A DNA stretch of 64,000 nt from Pseudomonas sp. 6D_7.1_Bac1 (GCF_025465945.1 NZ_JANLNW010000004.1:59002-123001); one strand, 5' to 3'. Shown: positions 7,291-16,277, numbered from the stretch's first letter. The notes: a model not told the origin generated them from the sequence alone. Numbers and translations: made by a program.

Positions 7291-7962
7291 TCAGTTGGTT
7301 GCGAGCTGAGCCACTTCGCTGGATGTAACGAGCGCCTTCAGCGACGCATCGAACTGCTTCAGGGCGTCTACTTGCAGGTCACGTTGCTGGTTAATTTGCG
7401 CGGCAATCTCCGGAGCCGCTTTGCCATGAACCCAGACCGAGGGCAGTTCCTTTCCACGGTAGCCTTCGGCCTTGCCGATGTATTGCAGGTTCGAATCGTA
7501 GAACTTGGCCATGAATCGCGCTTCAACCTGGTTGTTGCGCTTCGACACCAGACGGCTGTAGGTGTCCAACATCACAACCACGTCAGGATGGGCTTGCACC
7601 AGAGCATCGAGGTTGTCGTACACGGTCACCGAGGCGAACTCTTTCTGCAGCGAACTCTTGAGCCAGTCGATCGCCAGTTTCGGATCAGAGCTGTTGACGA
7701 AGGCGTTGCTGATGCGCGAATCCAGCGCGGGATTCTTCGCGCCGTTCAGCGCTACAGAGTGGTACTGCTCCAGGTATTCGAGGGTGTTGACGGTGTTTTC
7801 GCTGTAAAGCACGCCCGCTGATTGGGCATGCTGCAGGCCAGTGGCGCTGTCGGCCATCGGTAGAAAATGGCAGGTCTGCTCACCGGCAGCGTAGGCAGGC
7901 GCTATGGCTGCAACACCACCGCTCAATACGGCGACAAGAGTCAGCAGGGTAGAAATTCTCAT
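7291..7962 (-). CDS. exported protein of unknown function
   Basis: A 223-residue protein with a clean Sec signal peptide (1-25, ending AYA-A) and a soluble remainder that is alpha/beta in character. One cysteine follows the signal peptide (EQTCHFLP). No catalytic motif is recognisable. Segments such as PDVVVMLDTYSRLVSKRNNQ and the helical C-terminus suggest a periplasmic binding or accessory protein. A Fur-box-like dyad lies 77-93 bases upstream of the start, which hints at iron control. Confidence 0.7.
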   Translation of the reverse strand: MRISTLLTLVAVLSGGVAAIAPAYAAGEQTCHFLPMADSATGLQHAQSAGVLYSENTVNTLEYLEQYHSVALNGAKNPALDSRISNAFVNSSDPKLAIDWLKSSLQKEFASVTVYDNLDALVQAHPDVVVMLDTYSRLVSKRNNQVEARFMAKFYDSNLQYIGKAEGYRGKELPSVWVHGKAAPEIAAQINQQRDLQVDALKQFDASLKALVTSSEVAQLATN

Positions 7963-8038
7963 CGCGTATGTTCCTTCAGAGGCGGCTTCGGCATAGCGCT
8001 ATCCTCCTCCTTTGCCGGCAAAACAGAACTTGCATTCC

Positions 8039-8055
8039 TTGATGATAACTATCAA
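8039..8055 (-). promoter_or_regulatory. possible Fur box upstream of the exported protein
   Basis: TTGATGATAACTATCAA contains the 7-1-7 form TGATGAT-A-ACTATCA, which matches the Fur consensus TGATAAT-N-ATTATCA at 12 of 14 positions. It lies about 80 bases upstream of the start at 7962, in a plausible promoter position. The adjacent gene has no obvious iron function, so the assignment rests on the dyad alone. Confidence 0.35.
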
Positions 8056-8211
8056 TTAAACGAATGGTGGAAAGCGTCGGGCGACATAGGCTGACGATCG
8101 CGCCGGCCTGCTTCTCAGGTAAGCGCTGGGATCAGGAAGGTGTGTTGGCCGGACGGTTCCCGGAATCAAAGTGGCCTAGCCGATCCACCGTTACTAAGTC
8201 ACTGGTACTTT

Positions 8212-9195
8212 TTACTTTACTAGCCGCGTTTCTTTGGAAGGTCGGTAGCCAAAATACGAGCTATAGCACTTGCTGAAATGGCTGGGCGAAACAAAGCCAC
8301 AGGCAACCAGCACATCGACCTGGGACAGCTCTGTGTGCTGGAGAAGTCGACGTGCCTCGGTGATACGCAGTTCCAGGTAATACCGTTGCGGTGTTGTTCC
8401 CAGTTGCTCCCTGAACAGGCGTTCGAGTTGCCGGCGTGAACGGCCAGCGTAGACCGCCAGTTGCTCCAACTCCAAAGGCTCTTCGAGGTTGGCATCCATC
8501 AGCTTGACCACCTCGCGTAATGGCGCGCTCAGACAGATATTTTCAGTTGGTTTTATGCGCCGGTAGCGCGACTCCTCGAAAGCCAGGATGTCCTCGATAC
8601 CCTCGACGAGGGCTTTATCGTGCAGTCCTTTGATCCAGTCCAATGCCATATGAAATGCTCCAGAGGGACTGGATGCCGTGAGCCTGTCTCGATCAATGAC
8701 ATAGGGCTCACTGCTGACCTGCGTCGCCTTGCAGAACTCTGCGAGTGCGGGGCGATGTTCAGGGTGAATGGCGCAACGGTAACCGTCGAGTAATCCTGCG
8801 CGTCCCAGGAACCATGCGCCATTCCACAACCCGGCCAGACTGACACCCAGGTCTGCGGCAGTTCTCAGCACATGAATGAATTCCTCCGTTGCCTTGAGTT
8901 CTGTTCTGTAGCCGCCGCAAATGACCAGTAGATCCAAGTCTTTAATCATTGAACATTCGATACGGGCATCTGGCCGAATGACCAGGCCCAGATCGCTGAC
9001 GACCTCCCCATCGTTCAAACAAAACGTCCGGGAAGAGAACGACTTGGGTCGCAGAAGATTCGCGGTGACAATGGTATCCAGCGCTTGGGTGAACGCGGGC
9101 AGCGAGAAATGTTCAAGCAGCAGAAATCCTGCCCGAACCGTTTGCATAGTCTCGCCGGGTTGCTCATTCAGATAGCGAAGGTTTTTCCCCTTCAT
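8212..9195 (-). CDS. GlxA-family transcriptional regulator (DJ-1/PfpI-like domain plus AraC helix-turn-helix)
   Basis: About 327 residues. The N-terminal half is a class I glutamine-amidotransferase/DJ-1-like domain (RAGFLLLEHFSLPAF through LLVICGGY and SLAGLWNGAWFLGRAGLLDG). The usual nucleophile-elbow cysteine is replaced by tryptophan (GLWNGA), so it is a sensor rather than an enzyme. The C-terminal ~100 residues are a double AraC-type helix-turn-helix (LEQLAVYAGRSRRQLERLFREQLG and VLVACGFVSPSHFSKCYSSYFG). Related Pseudomonas proteins control carnitine, glycine betaine or amino-acid catabolism. Two starts are possible (9195 and 9147), neither with a well-spaced ribosome site. It is divergent from the LprI-MliC gene. 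Confidence 0.85.
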   Translation of the reverse strand: MKGKNLRYLNEQPGETMQTVRAGFLLLEHFSLPAFTQALDTIVTANLLRPKSFSSRTFCLNDGEVVSDLGLVIRPDARIECSMIKDLDLLVICGGYRTELKATEEFIHVLRTAADLGVSLAGLWNGAWFLGRAGLLDGYRCAIHPEHRPALAEFCKATQVSSEPYVIDRDRLTASSPSGAFHMALDWIKGLHDKALVEGIEDILAFEESRYRRIKPTENICLSAPLREVVKLMDANLEEPLELEQLAVYAGRSRRQLERLFREQLGTTPQRYYLELRITEARRLLQHTELSQVDVLVACGFVSPSHFSKCYSSYFGYRPSKETRLVK

Positions 9196-9457
9196 GCCTC
9201 CGCTAAATTGGCGTCGTTCGATCAATACTCGACCCACTCCGTTACGTTTACGACCCTGTCGTTTGGTGCGTTGATAAAGCGCAATGCTAACCGTTGAAAC
9301 TGTAGAAAGCCTTTATTGCATATCGCCATTCTGCAACGGATTATGCAAGTTGGAATTCGTGACGAAGAGGGTCTTTATCGTTGACAAAAATGGTGTTGTG
9401 TCCGGTAATCTGCGCCCAGCCACCGATGCATCACGTAATGATCTGGGTGAAGCCAAC

Positions 9458-10117
9458 ATGAAAACGGTCACGGCCCTTTTCACCGGTCTGCTCGCTGCCA
9501 GCGTGTGCGCGGCGACGAGCACCTGTGCAAATGCTGCGCCCCCTTCGCCGATCTTCAAGACCAGCTTCGACTGTGCAAAGGCAAGGGCATCCGTCGAAAA
9601 GCTTATCTGTCGCGATCCACAACTGGCGCAGATGGATATCGAACTGACGCGTCTTTATCGCCTGGCGCTCACGGATGAACATTCGGTACCGCGTCCAGAC
9701 AAAGTCATGATCGACCAGCAGTTCTGGATCGAGGCCCGCAATCAGTGTGCCTCCGAGCCTGCGCCCAAGGCGTGCACGATCCGAAGTTATGCCGAGCGCG
9801 CGCATCAGCTACGACAAGGCTCGGCAATTGTGAGAACCAAGGATCCAGACAGACTCACCGAAGGCCCCCTGGTTTTTCGTTGTACAGGGTTTAACGCGCT
9901 GATTGCCGCCACCTTCTTTATCACACAGCCTGGTGTGGTGTACCTGAAATGGGCGAACACCTCGATCACCCTGAGCCAAGTGCCGAGTGATTCGGGAATC
10001 CAATACACTGGCAAGGATTACCAGGGAAACTACAGCTTCTGGCAAAACGGGAACGTGGTCCTTTTCCAGAAGCCAGGCTCAGGGGAAATGAGTTGTACGG
10101 CCGAGTCGGACGGCTGA
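9458..10117 (+). CDS. LprI-MliC two-domain periplasmic lysozyme inhibitor
   Basis: A 219-residue exported protein. Residues 1-27 form a signal peptide (cleavage near CANA-A). Residues 34-115 are an LprI N-terminal domain, marked by FDCAKARASVEKLICRDPQL and, later, WIEARNQC with paired cysteines. Residues ~140-215 are a MliC-like beta barrel (VFRCTGFNALIAATFF to GEMSCTAESDG). MliC proteins inhibit C-type lysozyme in the periplasm. The start at 9458 is taken because the signal peptide begins there. Bases 9583-9779, in the LprI domain, are repeated almost identically at 22212-22408, beyond the biosynthetic cluster. Confidence 0.85.
   Translation: MKTVTALFTGLLAASVCAATSTCANAAPPSPIFKTSFDCAKARASVEKLICRDPQLAQMDIELTRLYRLALTDEHSVPRPDKVMIDQQFWIEARNQCASEPAPKACTIRSYAERAHQLRQGSAIVRTKDPDRLTEGPLVFRCTGFNALIAATFFITQPGVVYLKWANTSITLSQVPSDSGIQYTGKDYQGNYSFWQNGNVVLFQKPGSGEMSCTAESDG
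9583..9779 (+). repeat. left copy of a ~190-bp direct repeat bracketing the biosynthetic cluster
   Basis: This stretch lies inside the intact LprI-MliC gene. From 9591 to 9779 it matches 22220-22408 with only five substitutions and no gaps, in direct orientation, with weaker similarity for about 15 bases before that. The two copies are 12,629 bp apart and enclose the TetR regulator and all the biosynthetic genes. Confidence 0.9.
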
Positions 10118-10140
10118 TTTTTCTGGCGCAAGAAAGGTTC

Positions 10141-10737
10141 CTATAGAGGCTCTGCTGTCTGGATAAGCGAGTTCAATACCAGTTTTATTTCAGCGGCAGG
10201 ATCGTTATGCCCTTGCAGTATCAACCCCTCCGACAGAGCAGTGAATGTTTTTGCAAGAGCAGCATAGGCCAACGGAGGCTTCTTGCCTGCATGATTGAAT
10301 ATGATGGTAATCAGCTTGCCCAAGGCCTCGCTGTTTTCTTGATGCAAATCGTAGTAGTGCTTTGAAAATTCTTCATCGCGCAAGGCGATTAGTTGCAGCT
10401 CGGCATCAAGAATCGCACACGCGGTATTGTCTTTTAGTGTGTCGATATAAGCATTCAACCCTTGGGCGAGTTCACCCGGCGAATACCCCGAACTTAGAGT
10501 GACACTCAATCGGTCTATTTCAACTCTCTTGAACCGCTGAGTCAATTGCAGAAGCAAGTCTGCCTTGCTTGCGAAATTTGAAAAAAAAGCACCCTTCGAA
10601 AAACCAGCCTCTTCAGAGATAGCATTGACGCTGGCGGCGTGAAAGCCTTTCCTAACCATAAGATCAGTAGCGGTTTCGAATAGCGTATCTCTTGTTATTT
10701 GCTGACTTTCTTCTCGACCTAATCTTTTTCTTATCAC
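10141..10737 (-). CDS. TetR-family transcriptional regulator of the biosynthetic cluster
   Basis: A ~198-residue repressor. The N-terminal helix-turn-helix is canonical (TRDTLFETATDLMVRKGFHAASVNAISEEAGFSKGAFFSNFASKADLL); the C-terminal ligand domain is all-helical and not assignable to a ligand class. A GTG at 10737 is preferred because GGAG lies 8 bases upstream; the ATG at 10758 has no ribosome site at all. The gene points away from the cluster that begins at 11177, across a ~440-bp gap, the usual arrangement for a local repressor. Butyrolactone receptors such as ArpA belong to this same family, but similarity to that subgroup needs a search. Confidence 0.85.
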   Translation of the reverse strand: MIRKRLGREESQQITRDTLFETATDLMVRKGFHAASVNAISEEAGFSKGAFFSNFASKADLLLQLTQRFKRVEIDRLSVTLSSGYSPGELAQGLNAYIDTLKDNTACAILDAELQLIALRDEEFSKHYYDLHQENSEALGKLITIIFNHAGKKPPLAYAALAKTFTALSEGLILQGHNDPAAEIKLVLNSLIQTAEPL

Positions 10738-11176
10738 ACCTTCGGCTCCTGTGGCCATACAAAAAATATCAATTTGTAACGAAATAAAACAAGCCTGCTA
10801 GTCACTGCGCAAAGCCTGTTTCAACTAAGTGTATCTTATGCTAGACGTTCGTAATCATTTTGCATTTAAAACTTTCAAGCCTTGAGGGGGCGGTCACAAC
10901 TCATACAGCGGCATCAGTTCCAGTATGTTCAAGGCGCCTTGCCCCGCTCGACCGGTGTGAATGCCTGTAACCGAAGCAGCGCTGAACCTCCGGTCACGAG
11001 GCTTGAGGTCAGGTTCAGGGGGCGCCCTTACGACGGTCATGAAATACCACTTGATTTTCAGATACCGAATGGTTTTTACTGTCGCCGTTGGTGTATCCAA
11101 CACCTGATCAGGGCATCGAGATCGGTGACATCAATCTCGATGCAGCAGCAGGTAACCTCACAGGAGCTGGATTTTA
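10738..11176. promoter_or_regulatory. divergent control region between the TetR gene and the biosynthetic cluster
   Basis: About 440 bp without a credible gene. The part next to the TetR gene is AT-rich. It contains an imperfect inverted pair, AAACAAGC at 10787-10794 and GCCTGTTT at 10814-10821, which could be an operator but has a long spacer. The cluster gene's ribosome site (AGGAG, about 10 bases upstream of 11177) is at the right edge. I cannot place -35/-10 boxes with confidence. Confidence 0.4.
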
Positions 11177-12190
11177 ATGGAATATGCCTTTGTTACAGGT
11201 GCTACTGGCCTGCTCGGAAACAATGTGGTACATGCGCTTCTGAAGCGAAAGGTCAAAGTAAAAGCACTGGTTCGTTCCGTAGAAAAGGCCAAGAAGCAAT
11301 TCGGCAATCTGCCTGTCGAATTTGTCGAAGGCGACATGCTCAATGTCGATGCCTTCAGCCATGCCTTGCAAGGCTGCGATGCCTTGTTCCATACGGCCGC
11401 CTACTTCCGCGATAGCTACAAAGGCGGAAAGCATTGGCAGAAACTGTATGACACCAACGTGACCGGAACCGAGCGATTGTTGCAAGCCGCTTATGCCGCC
11501 GGTATTCGTCGTGCAGTCCATACTTCATCCATTGCCGTCCTGAAGGGCAATAAAGACCAAGTGATCGATGAAACAATGTCTCGCAGTGAAGTGGAGGCTG
11601 ACGATTACTACCTGAGTAAAATACTGTCCGAGCAAAAAGTTCAGGAATTTCTGTTGCAGCACCCGGACATGTTCATCGCCATGGTATTGCCGGGCTGGAT
11701 GTTTGGCCCCGGGGATATCGGTCCTACCTCATCAGGACAATTCCTGCTCGACTTTGTCGGAAAGAAATTGCCCGGAGTACTGCCTGGAAGTTTTTCCGTG
11801 GTAGACGCCAGGGATGTGGCGGAACATCAAATTGCGGCAATCGCACGCGGTCGATCCGGAGAGCGTTATCTCGCAGCCGGCAATCATATGGACATGAAAA
11901 GTATTTTCCAGGCGCTGTCCAGTGTCAGCGGCGTAAAAGCTCCGGAGCGCAACGTTCCACTGTTCATGCTAAGAATGATTGCCTTGATCTATGAAGGTTA
12001 TTACCGGATCACGAAAAAACCGGTACTCATTAGTACCTCCACCGTTAAGCTCATGGAGCAAGAGCAAGGACGTACCCACTTCAGCCATAGCAAAAGCCTA
12101 ACAGAGCTGAAGTGTGAATTTCGCCCTGTCGCTGAAACACTGGCCGATACCCTGAGCTGGTATCGGAATAACAATTATATAAATGCTTAA
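11177..12190 (+). CDS. NAD(P)-dependent epimerase/reductase of the extended SDR superfamily
   Basis: A 337-residue cytosolic oxidoreductase of the dihydroflavonol-4-reductase-like group. The dinucleotide site is TGATGLLG at residues 7-14, the catalytic serine region is HTSSIAVLKG near 117, and the YxxxK pair is Tyr144/Lys148 (YYLSK). AGGAG lies about ten bases before the start. As the first gene of the cluster it could reduce a beta-keto or butenolide intermediate made by the KS-CLF-AfsA protein; A-factor synthesis needs such reductions. The C-terminal region (FMLRMIALIYEGYYRITKKP) is moderately hydrophobic and may interact with a lipid-like substrate. Confidence 0.8.
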   Translation: MEYAFVTGATGLLGNNVVHALLKRKVKVKALVRSVEKAKKQFGNLPVEFVEGDMLNVDAFSHALQGCDALFHTAAYFRDSYKGGKHWQKLYDTNVTGTERLLQAAYAAGIRRAVHTSSIAVLKGNKDQVIDETMSRSEVEADDYYLSKILSEQKVQEFLLQHPDMFIAMVLPGWMFGPGDIGPTSSGQFLLDFVGKKLPGVLPGSFSVVDARDVAEHQIAAIARGRSGERYLAAGNHMDMKSIFQALSSVSGVKAPERNVPLFMLRMIALIYEGYYRITKKPVLISTSTVKLMEQEQGRTHFSHSKSLTELKCEFRPVAETLADTLSWYRNNNYINA

Positions 12191-12269
12191 TTGAAATATT
12201 TTTTATATAGCCTGTCTCTGTAGTACTTTTTGTCTAACCGAATATTCAAGGATTGAGAGAGGTTGGTAA

Positions 12270-13790
12270 ATGAAGAGCCTTTCATATAAAGAAGGTTTTC
12301 TGCATCGGTTCGTCGGTTTCTCAGAGTCTTTTCCCGACCACATTGCTATTAGAAGTCTGGACGAAGAAGAAGAGACCGTCACTTACCATGGATTGCGAAC
12401 GAAGGCAGAGGAGCGCAATGCGGCCCTTAAAGCATTAGATGTATTGCCGGGCGACAAAGTGGCGCTTGTTCTACCCAATGGGGTCGAGTTCATCGCTTTC
12501 TATCTGGCGATCATCGGGCGTGGTGCGATCCCGGTCATCCTCAACTACAAACTGACGCCGTTCGAAATGACCAGCGTCATCGACATCGCCAGGCCGACGC
12601 TGGTAGTGACGACCGAAACGCTATTGGAGCAACATAGCGAGACGTTTCAACCGGCCTTCGGCGTTCATCACATATTGGTGTTGAACACCGGGAGCGAGCC
12701 GCCAGCTCCCCTGCCCGACAACGCAACGGACTATTTTCAGCTTCCTCGACAAACGGAGCCCTTGTTACTGCCCGAGGGCAATCCGATAGTCTCGGTACAG
12801 TTCACCTATCGAGGCCTCGGTAGACCTCTGGCCGTTTCTCACCGCTACCTTGACCTGACGCAATCGAGCGATGGGCTGCATGAGCAGTTTCATCCGCAAG
12901 GCGTTGGATCTGTTCATCTGGTGACGCTGCCGCTGTATGCCATCTTCGGACTTTCCGTAATGATGGTCTTTCCATTGAGCGTGGGCGCCACATTATTAAT
13001 TACCAACAGCCTGCTCAACAGGGACCTGGCTGAAGTCTTGTCTGAGCATAAGGTCACCTTTACCTGCCTGGTGCCCGACGTCATTCGCTACTTCAATACT
13101 CGACTGGCCAAACGCAAAGGCGAACTTTTGCCGTTACACCCTCAACTGATGATTTATTCGGGTGGCAGCCATCTGCCGGCGGACGAAGCCGAGAAACTGG
13201 GGAAACTGCTGGGGTGCAATCCTGTGCTGCAAGGCTATGGATTGACCGAGAGCATGCCGGTGATTGTCCAGAGCTCGATTGGCAAGGTCCATCGCGGTGC
13301 CATGGGCCAGCCGATTACCGGCGTAGAACTGCGGGTCGTCGATGCTGGAGGGCAGGAAGTCGCACCGGGACGCATCGGCGAACTGCTGATACGCGGCCCA
13401 ATGTTGATTGACGGCTACAACGATGAAGAAGATGTCAATGCCCGGTTCTTCCGTGATGGTTGGCTACACACCGGTGATCTGGTCTGGCGGGATGACAATG
13501 GGCATGTGTTCTTCTATTGCCAGCGCCTGCGAATCTCAAAAATCAAAGCGCAAATGGTCGACCTGAGCGAAATCGAATCCATCGCGCTGAAGCATCCCGA
13601 CGTAGTGCGCGCAAGAGCTTACATCGTACCTGACAACAAAGAGGTCAACGTCTTGCACCTATGCGTTGAAGGGAGCGGTGACCTGACCCAGAGCGCTATC
13701 TCCACCCTGCTCTCGCGCTACCTCTCAGGCTTCAAACTGCCCAGAACCATCGAGATCATCTCTATCAAGGAAGAGGCCCATGCAAGTTAA
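12270..13790 (+). CDS. AMP-binding (acyl-CoA synthetase-like) protein with altered catalytic motifs
   Basis: A 506-residue member of the adenylate-forming superfamily, normally activating a carboxylic acid as acyl-AMP. Motif A5 (GYGLTES, 322-328) and A7 (TGDL, 401-404) are intact. The phosphate-binding loop A3, usually TSGTTGxPKG, reads TYRGLGRPLAVSH at 179-191, with the lysine replaced by leucine. The C-terminus ends at about the point where A10 (P-x-x-x-x-G-K with the catalytic lysine) should stand, and that motif is missing. GAGAGG precedes the start. It may be a non-adenylating acyl-transfer or binding partner, or use a relaxed mechanism. It overlaps the HAD gene by 11 bases. Confidence 0.8.
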   Translation: MKSLSYKEGFLHRFVGFSESFPDHIAIRSLDEEEETVTYHGLRTKAEERNAALKALDVLPGDKVALVLPNGVEFIAFYLAIIGRGAIPVILNYKLTPFEMTSVIDIARPTLVVTTETLLEQHSETFQPAFGVHHILVLNTGSEPPAPLPDNATDYFQLPRQTEPLLLPEGNPIVSVQFTYRGLGRPLAVSHRYLDLTQSSDGLHEQFHPQGVGSVHLVTLPLYAIFGLSVMMVFPLSVGATLLITNSLLNRDLAEVLSEHKVTFTCLVPDVIRYFNTRLAKRKGELLPLHPQLMIYSGGSHLPADEAEKLGKLLGCNPVLQGYGLTESMPVIVQSSIGKVHRGAMGQPITGVELRVVDAGGQEVAPGRIGELLIRGPMLIDGYNDEEDVNARFFRDGWLHTGDLVWRDDNGHVFFYCQRLRISKIKAQMVDLSEIESIALKHPDVVRARAYIVPDNKEVNVLHLCVEGSGDLTQSAISTLLSRYLSGFKLPRTIEIISIKEEAHAS

Positions 13791-14391
13791 TGGCACACAA
13801 CCGGTACTGGCCGTATTCGACTTTGACGGCACATTGACCGACAGGCATACGTTCTGGCGCTACATGCGTTTTATCGTGGGCACCCGATCGTTCTGGCTCA
13901 GAATCATTCCCCTGCTGCCCAAAATGCTCAGTGTGATCCTTGGCATCACGCCATTGATGCAAGCCCGCTTGGCGTTCATTGCCTGTTACCTGGGCGGCCT
14001 GTCGGTTGAGCAAGAGCGTGAACACGCCAAGTATTTCATTACCGAGCAGCTACCGCGCTGGCTCAGGCCCGAAGCCCTGCGCCGGCTGCAATGGCATCAG
14101 TCCAGGGGGCATGTCACGGCGCTGGTCAGCAACTCGCCGGAGAACTACCTGATTCCCTGGGGGCAGTCAGTGGGTTTTGACTATGTGTGCGGCACCCGCC
14201 TGGCGACGGCGAAGAACAAATTGACCGGCGGGATATCAGGTGCCAACTGTGTTGAGAGAGAGAAAGTCACACGGCTCAAAGGCTGTTTGAGCAACCTTGA
14301 TGACTTTTACATTTATGCCTACGGCGACTCATCGGGTGACGATGCTTTACTCGGCATTGCCAACTCTCCCTTCTATAGAAACTGGTATTAA
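13780..14391 (+). CDS. HAD-superfamily phosphatase-like protein (subfamily IB)
   Basis: A 203-residue hydrolase of the phosphoserine-phosphatase-like HAD-IB group. Motif I is VFDFDGTLT, with nucleophile Asp14 and acid Asp16; motif II is ALVSNSP near residue 115; motif III/IV is YGDSSGDD at 181-188. All catalytic residues are present. Residues 36-60 are hydrophobic (cap helices). It overlaps the acyl-activating gene by 11 bases and is followed 3 bases later by the monooxygenase, so these are one transcript. In an A-factor-like pathway a phosphatase must remove the phosphate brought in by dihydroxyacetone phosphate; this enzyme is a natural candidate. Confidence 0.8.
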   Translation: MQVNGTQPVLAVFDFDGTLTDRHTFWRYMRFIVGTRSFWLRIIPLLPKMLSVILGITPLMQARLAFIACYLGGLSVEQEREHAKYFITEQLPRWLRPEALRRLQWHQSRGHVTALVSNSPENYLIPWGQSVGFDYVCGTRLATAKNKLTGGISGANCVEREKVTRLKGCLSNLDDFYIYAYGDSSGDDALLGIANSPFYRNWY

Positions 14392-14394
14392 CAG

Positions 14395-16158
14395 ATGAAC
14401 ACGCTGAGCACGTTGGCCCCCAAACACTTCAGTCAACCTGACAACACCCCGACAGTAATGATCGTCGGTGCCGGCCCTATTGGCCTGTCCCTGGCAATCA
14501 TGCTGAAAAAGTGGGGCGTCTCCTTTCGCATTATCGAGAAGAATGCCGGCCCCTCGACCGCTACCAAAGCGATGGCCATCCATTCCAGGACCCTGGAAAT
14601 CTTTCGTGATCTGGGCATCGCCGATAAGGCCATCAGCAGCGGGTTCACTATCAACCAGTTTTCGGTGCGGTCGAACGCCAAACGGGTGCTGAACTATAAC
14701 TTTTCCTACCTGGATGCCACCTATCCCCTGCTCCTCAGCCTGCCACAGCCGCAGACAGAGAAGATTCTGCTTGAGCGACTTAACGCGTTAGGTGCGGATG
14801 TTGAGTGGAATACCGAACTGGTCGATATAGAAAACCAGCCAGGGTCAGTGCAGATGACGCTCCATCATGCGGACGGACACGACGAATCCTTTACCAGTCG
14901 CTGGGTGGTCGCGTGCGACGGTGCTCGCAGCAACATTAGAAAACGTCTTGAGATGACCTACGAGGGATCGTCCTACGACCGATTCTTCATGCTGGCCGAT
15001 GCCGATATCGAGTGGTCCGGCAGCAAGGACGAAGGGGCTTTCTTCCTCGGTGCGCAGGACGGCTATGTGGCGGTTGCGCCGATCAGCGCTCAATCCCGTT
15101 ATCGATTGTTCATCGAGATGCCCTATGAGCTGCCGCCAGAAGGTGAGCGCCCTTCTTTGAGCCTGGAGAATTTCCAGCGGTTGTGCGAAGGGCGCGGGCA
15201 AAAGATGACACTGTCGAACATTTCATCGACCACCATCGCCTCTTTTCAACACCGTCGCGTGCAGTCGCTGCAACAGGGCTCGGTGTTTCTGGTCGGCGAT
15301 TCGGCGCATATCGGCAGCCCGATCGGTGGGCAATGGATGAACCTGGGGGTTTCCGAGGCCTATAACCTGGCGTGGAAAATGGCCTATGTCGATCAGGGTC
15401 TGGCGGAGCAATCATTGCTGGAGAGCTACAACGAAGAGCGCTACCCGGTTGCCCTGGAAGTCGAAAACACGGCCCACCGACTGACCAGACTGATTACCCT
15501 CAAGCATCGCGCCCTCGTTTGGCTGCGCGACAATGTTCTGCCACTCCTGAGCAACAGGCGTAAGGTTCAGCGCAAACTGCCTTCGATGATTTCCGGTCAT
15601 CAGTTCCACTACGGCAAAAGTGATTACATTCAAGAATCACTGACGAAAAAGCAGCGCATGAACTGGGACAAAAAAGGCAAGAAACCCGAATTTCAGACGT
15701 CTACACCTCGCGCAGGCCAACTGGCTCCCGATGTTGAACTGTGGCAACTGCAAGGGATGCCACCCAAACGCTTGATCGACTTGTTCCAAGGAACATTCAC
15801 GCTGTTGATTTTTAGCGCAGCCGATCAGTTTTCCCCTTTGTTACCGGGCTATTACTCGCTGGCCGAGTCGGTGGAGAAAGATTACCCAGGCATCAAGGCC
15901 TACTGCGTTATCGATGCCCTGAGTAGCGCCGAACTGCCTTTCTGGCACTCGACGTTGTTGGACCCCGATTGGCGGCTGCACAAGCGTTACCATGCCAAAG
16001 CGGGCACATTGATGCTGATCCGTCCTGATGGCTACATCGCTTTCCAGGGCGCCGATGCAATCACGTTCATCACTTATCTGAACGTCAGATCCGGGCTGCT
16101 CAAGGGCGCCAGAAAAACAATATCTTCCGAGATCGGCACAGTGGAACTTCAACTCTAA
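14395..16158 (+). CDS. FAD-dependent monooxygenase (class A, with C-terminal thioredoxin-like domain)
   Basis: A 587-residue flavoprotein hydroxylase. The FAD-binding site is VGAGPIG at 24-30, the DG motif is CDGARS at 174-179, and the second FAD motif is GDSAHIGSPIGGQWMN from residue 301, with the usual GM dipeptide replaced by WM. Residues ~450-587 form a thioredoxin-like C-terminal domain (APDVELWQLQG, GTFTLLIFSAADQ), as in phenol hydroxylase-like and polyketide-tailoring monooxygenases. It starts 3 bases after the HAD gene. Within the cluster it presumably oxidises the polyketide-like product using NAD(P)H and oxygen. Confidence 0.85.
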   Translation: MNTLSTLAPKHFSQPDNTPTVMIVGAGPIGLSLAIMLKKWGVSFRIIEKNAGPSTATKAMAIHSRTLEIFRDLGIADKAISSGFTINQFSVRSNAKRVLNYNFSYLDATYPLLLSLPQPQTEKILLERLNALGADVEWNTELVDIENQPGSVQMTLHHADGHDESFTSRWVVACDGARSNIRKRLEMTYEGSSYDRFFMLADADIEWSGSKDEGAFFLGAQDGYVAVAPISAQSRYRLFIEMPYELPPEGERPSLSLENFQRLCEGRGQKMTLSNISSTTIASFQHRRVQSLQQGSVFLVGDSAHIGSPIGGQWMNLGVSEAYNLAWKMAYVDQGLAEQSLLESYNEERYPVALEVENTAHRLTRLITLKHRALVWLRDNVLPLLSNRRKVQRKLPSMISGHQFHYGKSDYIQESLTKKQRMNWDKKGKKPEFQTSTPRAGQLAPDVELWQLQGMPPKRLIDLFQGTFTLLIFSAADQFSPLLPGYYSLAESVEKDYPGIKAYCVIDALSSAELPFWHSTLLDPDWRLHKRYHAKAGTLMLIRPDGYIAFQGADAITFITYLNVRSGLLKGARKTISSEIGTVELQL

Positions 16159-16202
16159 GTCTCTATATGGCTACTGCCTGTTTGGTTCATTGATACACAC
16201 AA

Positions 16203-16218
16203 GGCCCAGCCCTGGGCC
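16203..16218 (+). terminator. small hairpin between the monooxygenase and carrier-protein genes
   Basis: GGCCCAGCCCTGGGCC is a perfect inverted repeat 45 bases after the monooxygenase stop, followed within a few bases by a short T-run (GGCTTTT). It could act as a partial terminator or a transcript stabiliser inside the cluster; the T-run is too short for a strong terminator. Confidence 0.35.
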
Positions 16219-16277
16219 ATGGCTTTTGATGTCTTACTTATAGAAAACCATATACCGACTTTGGTTAGGAGAACCTC

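Noticed and set aside
10882..11415. 177-codon open frame upstream of the SDR gene
   Set aside because: It overlaps the start of the clear SDR gene in another frame, is rich in Arg/Cys and has no family features.
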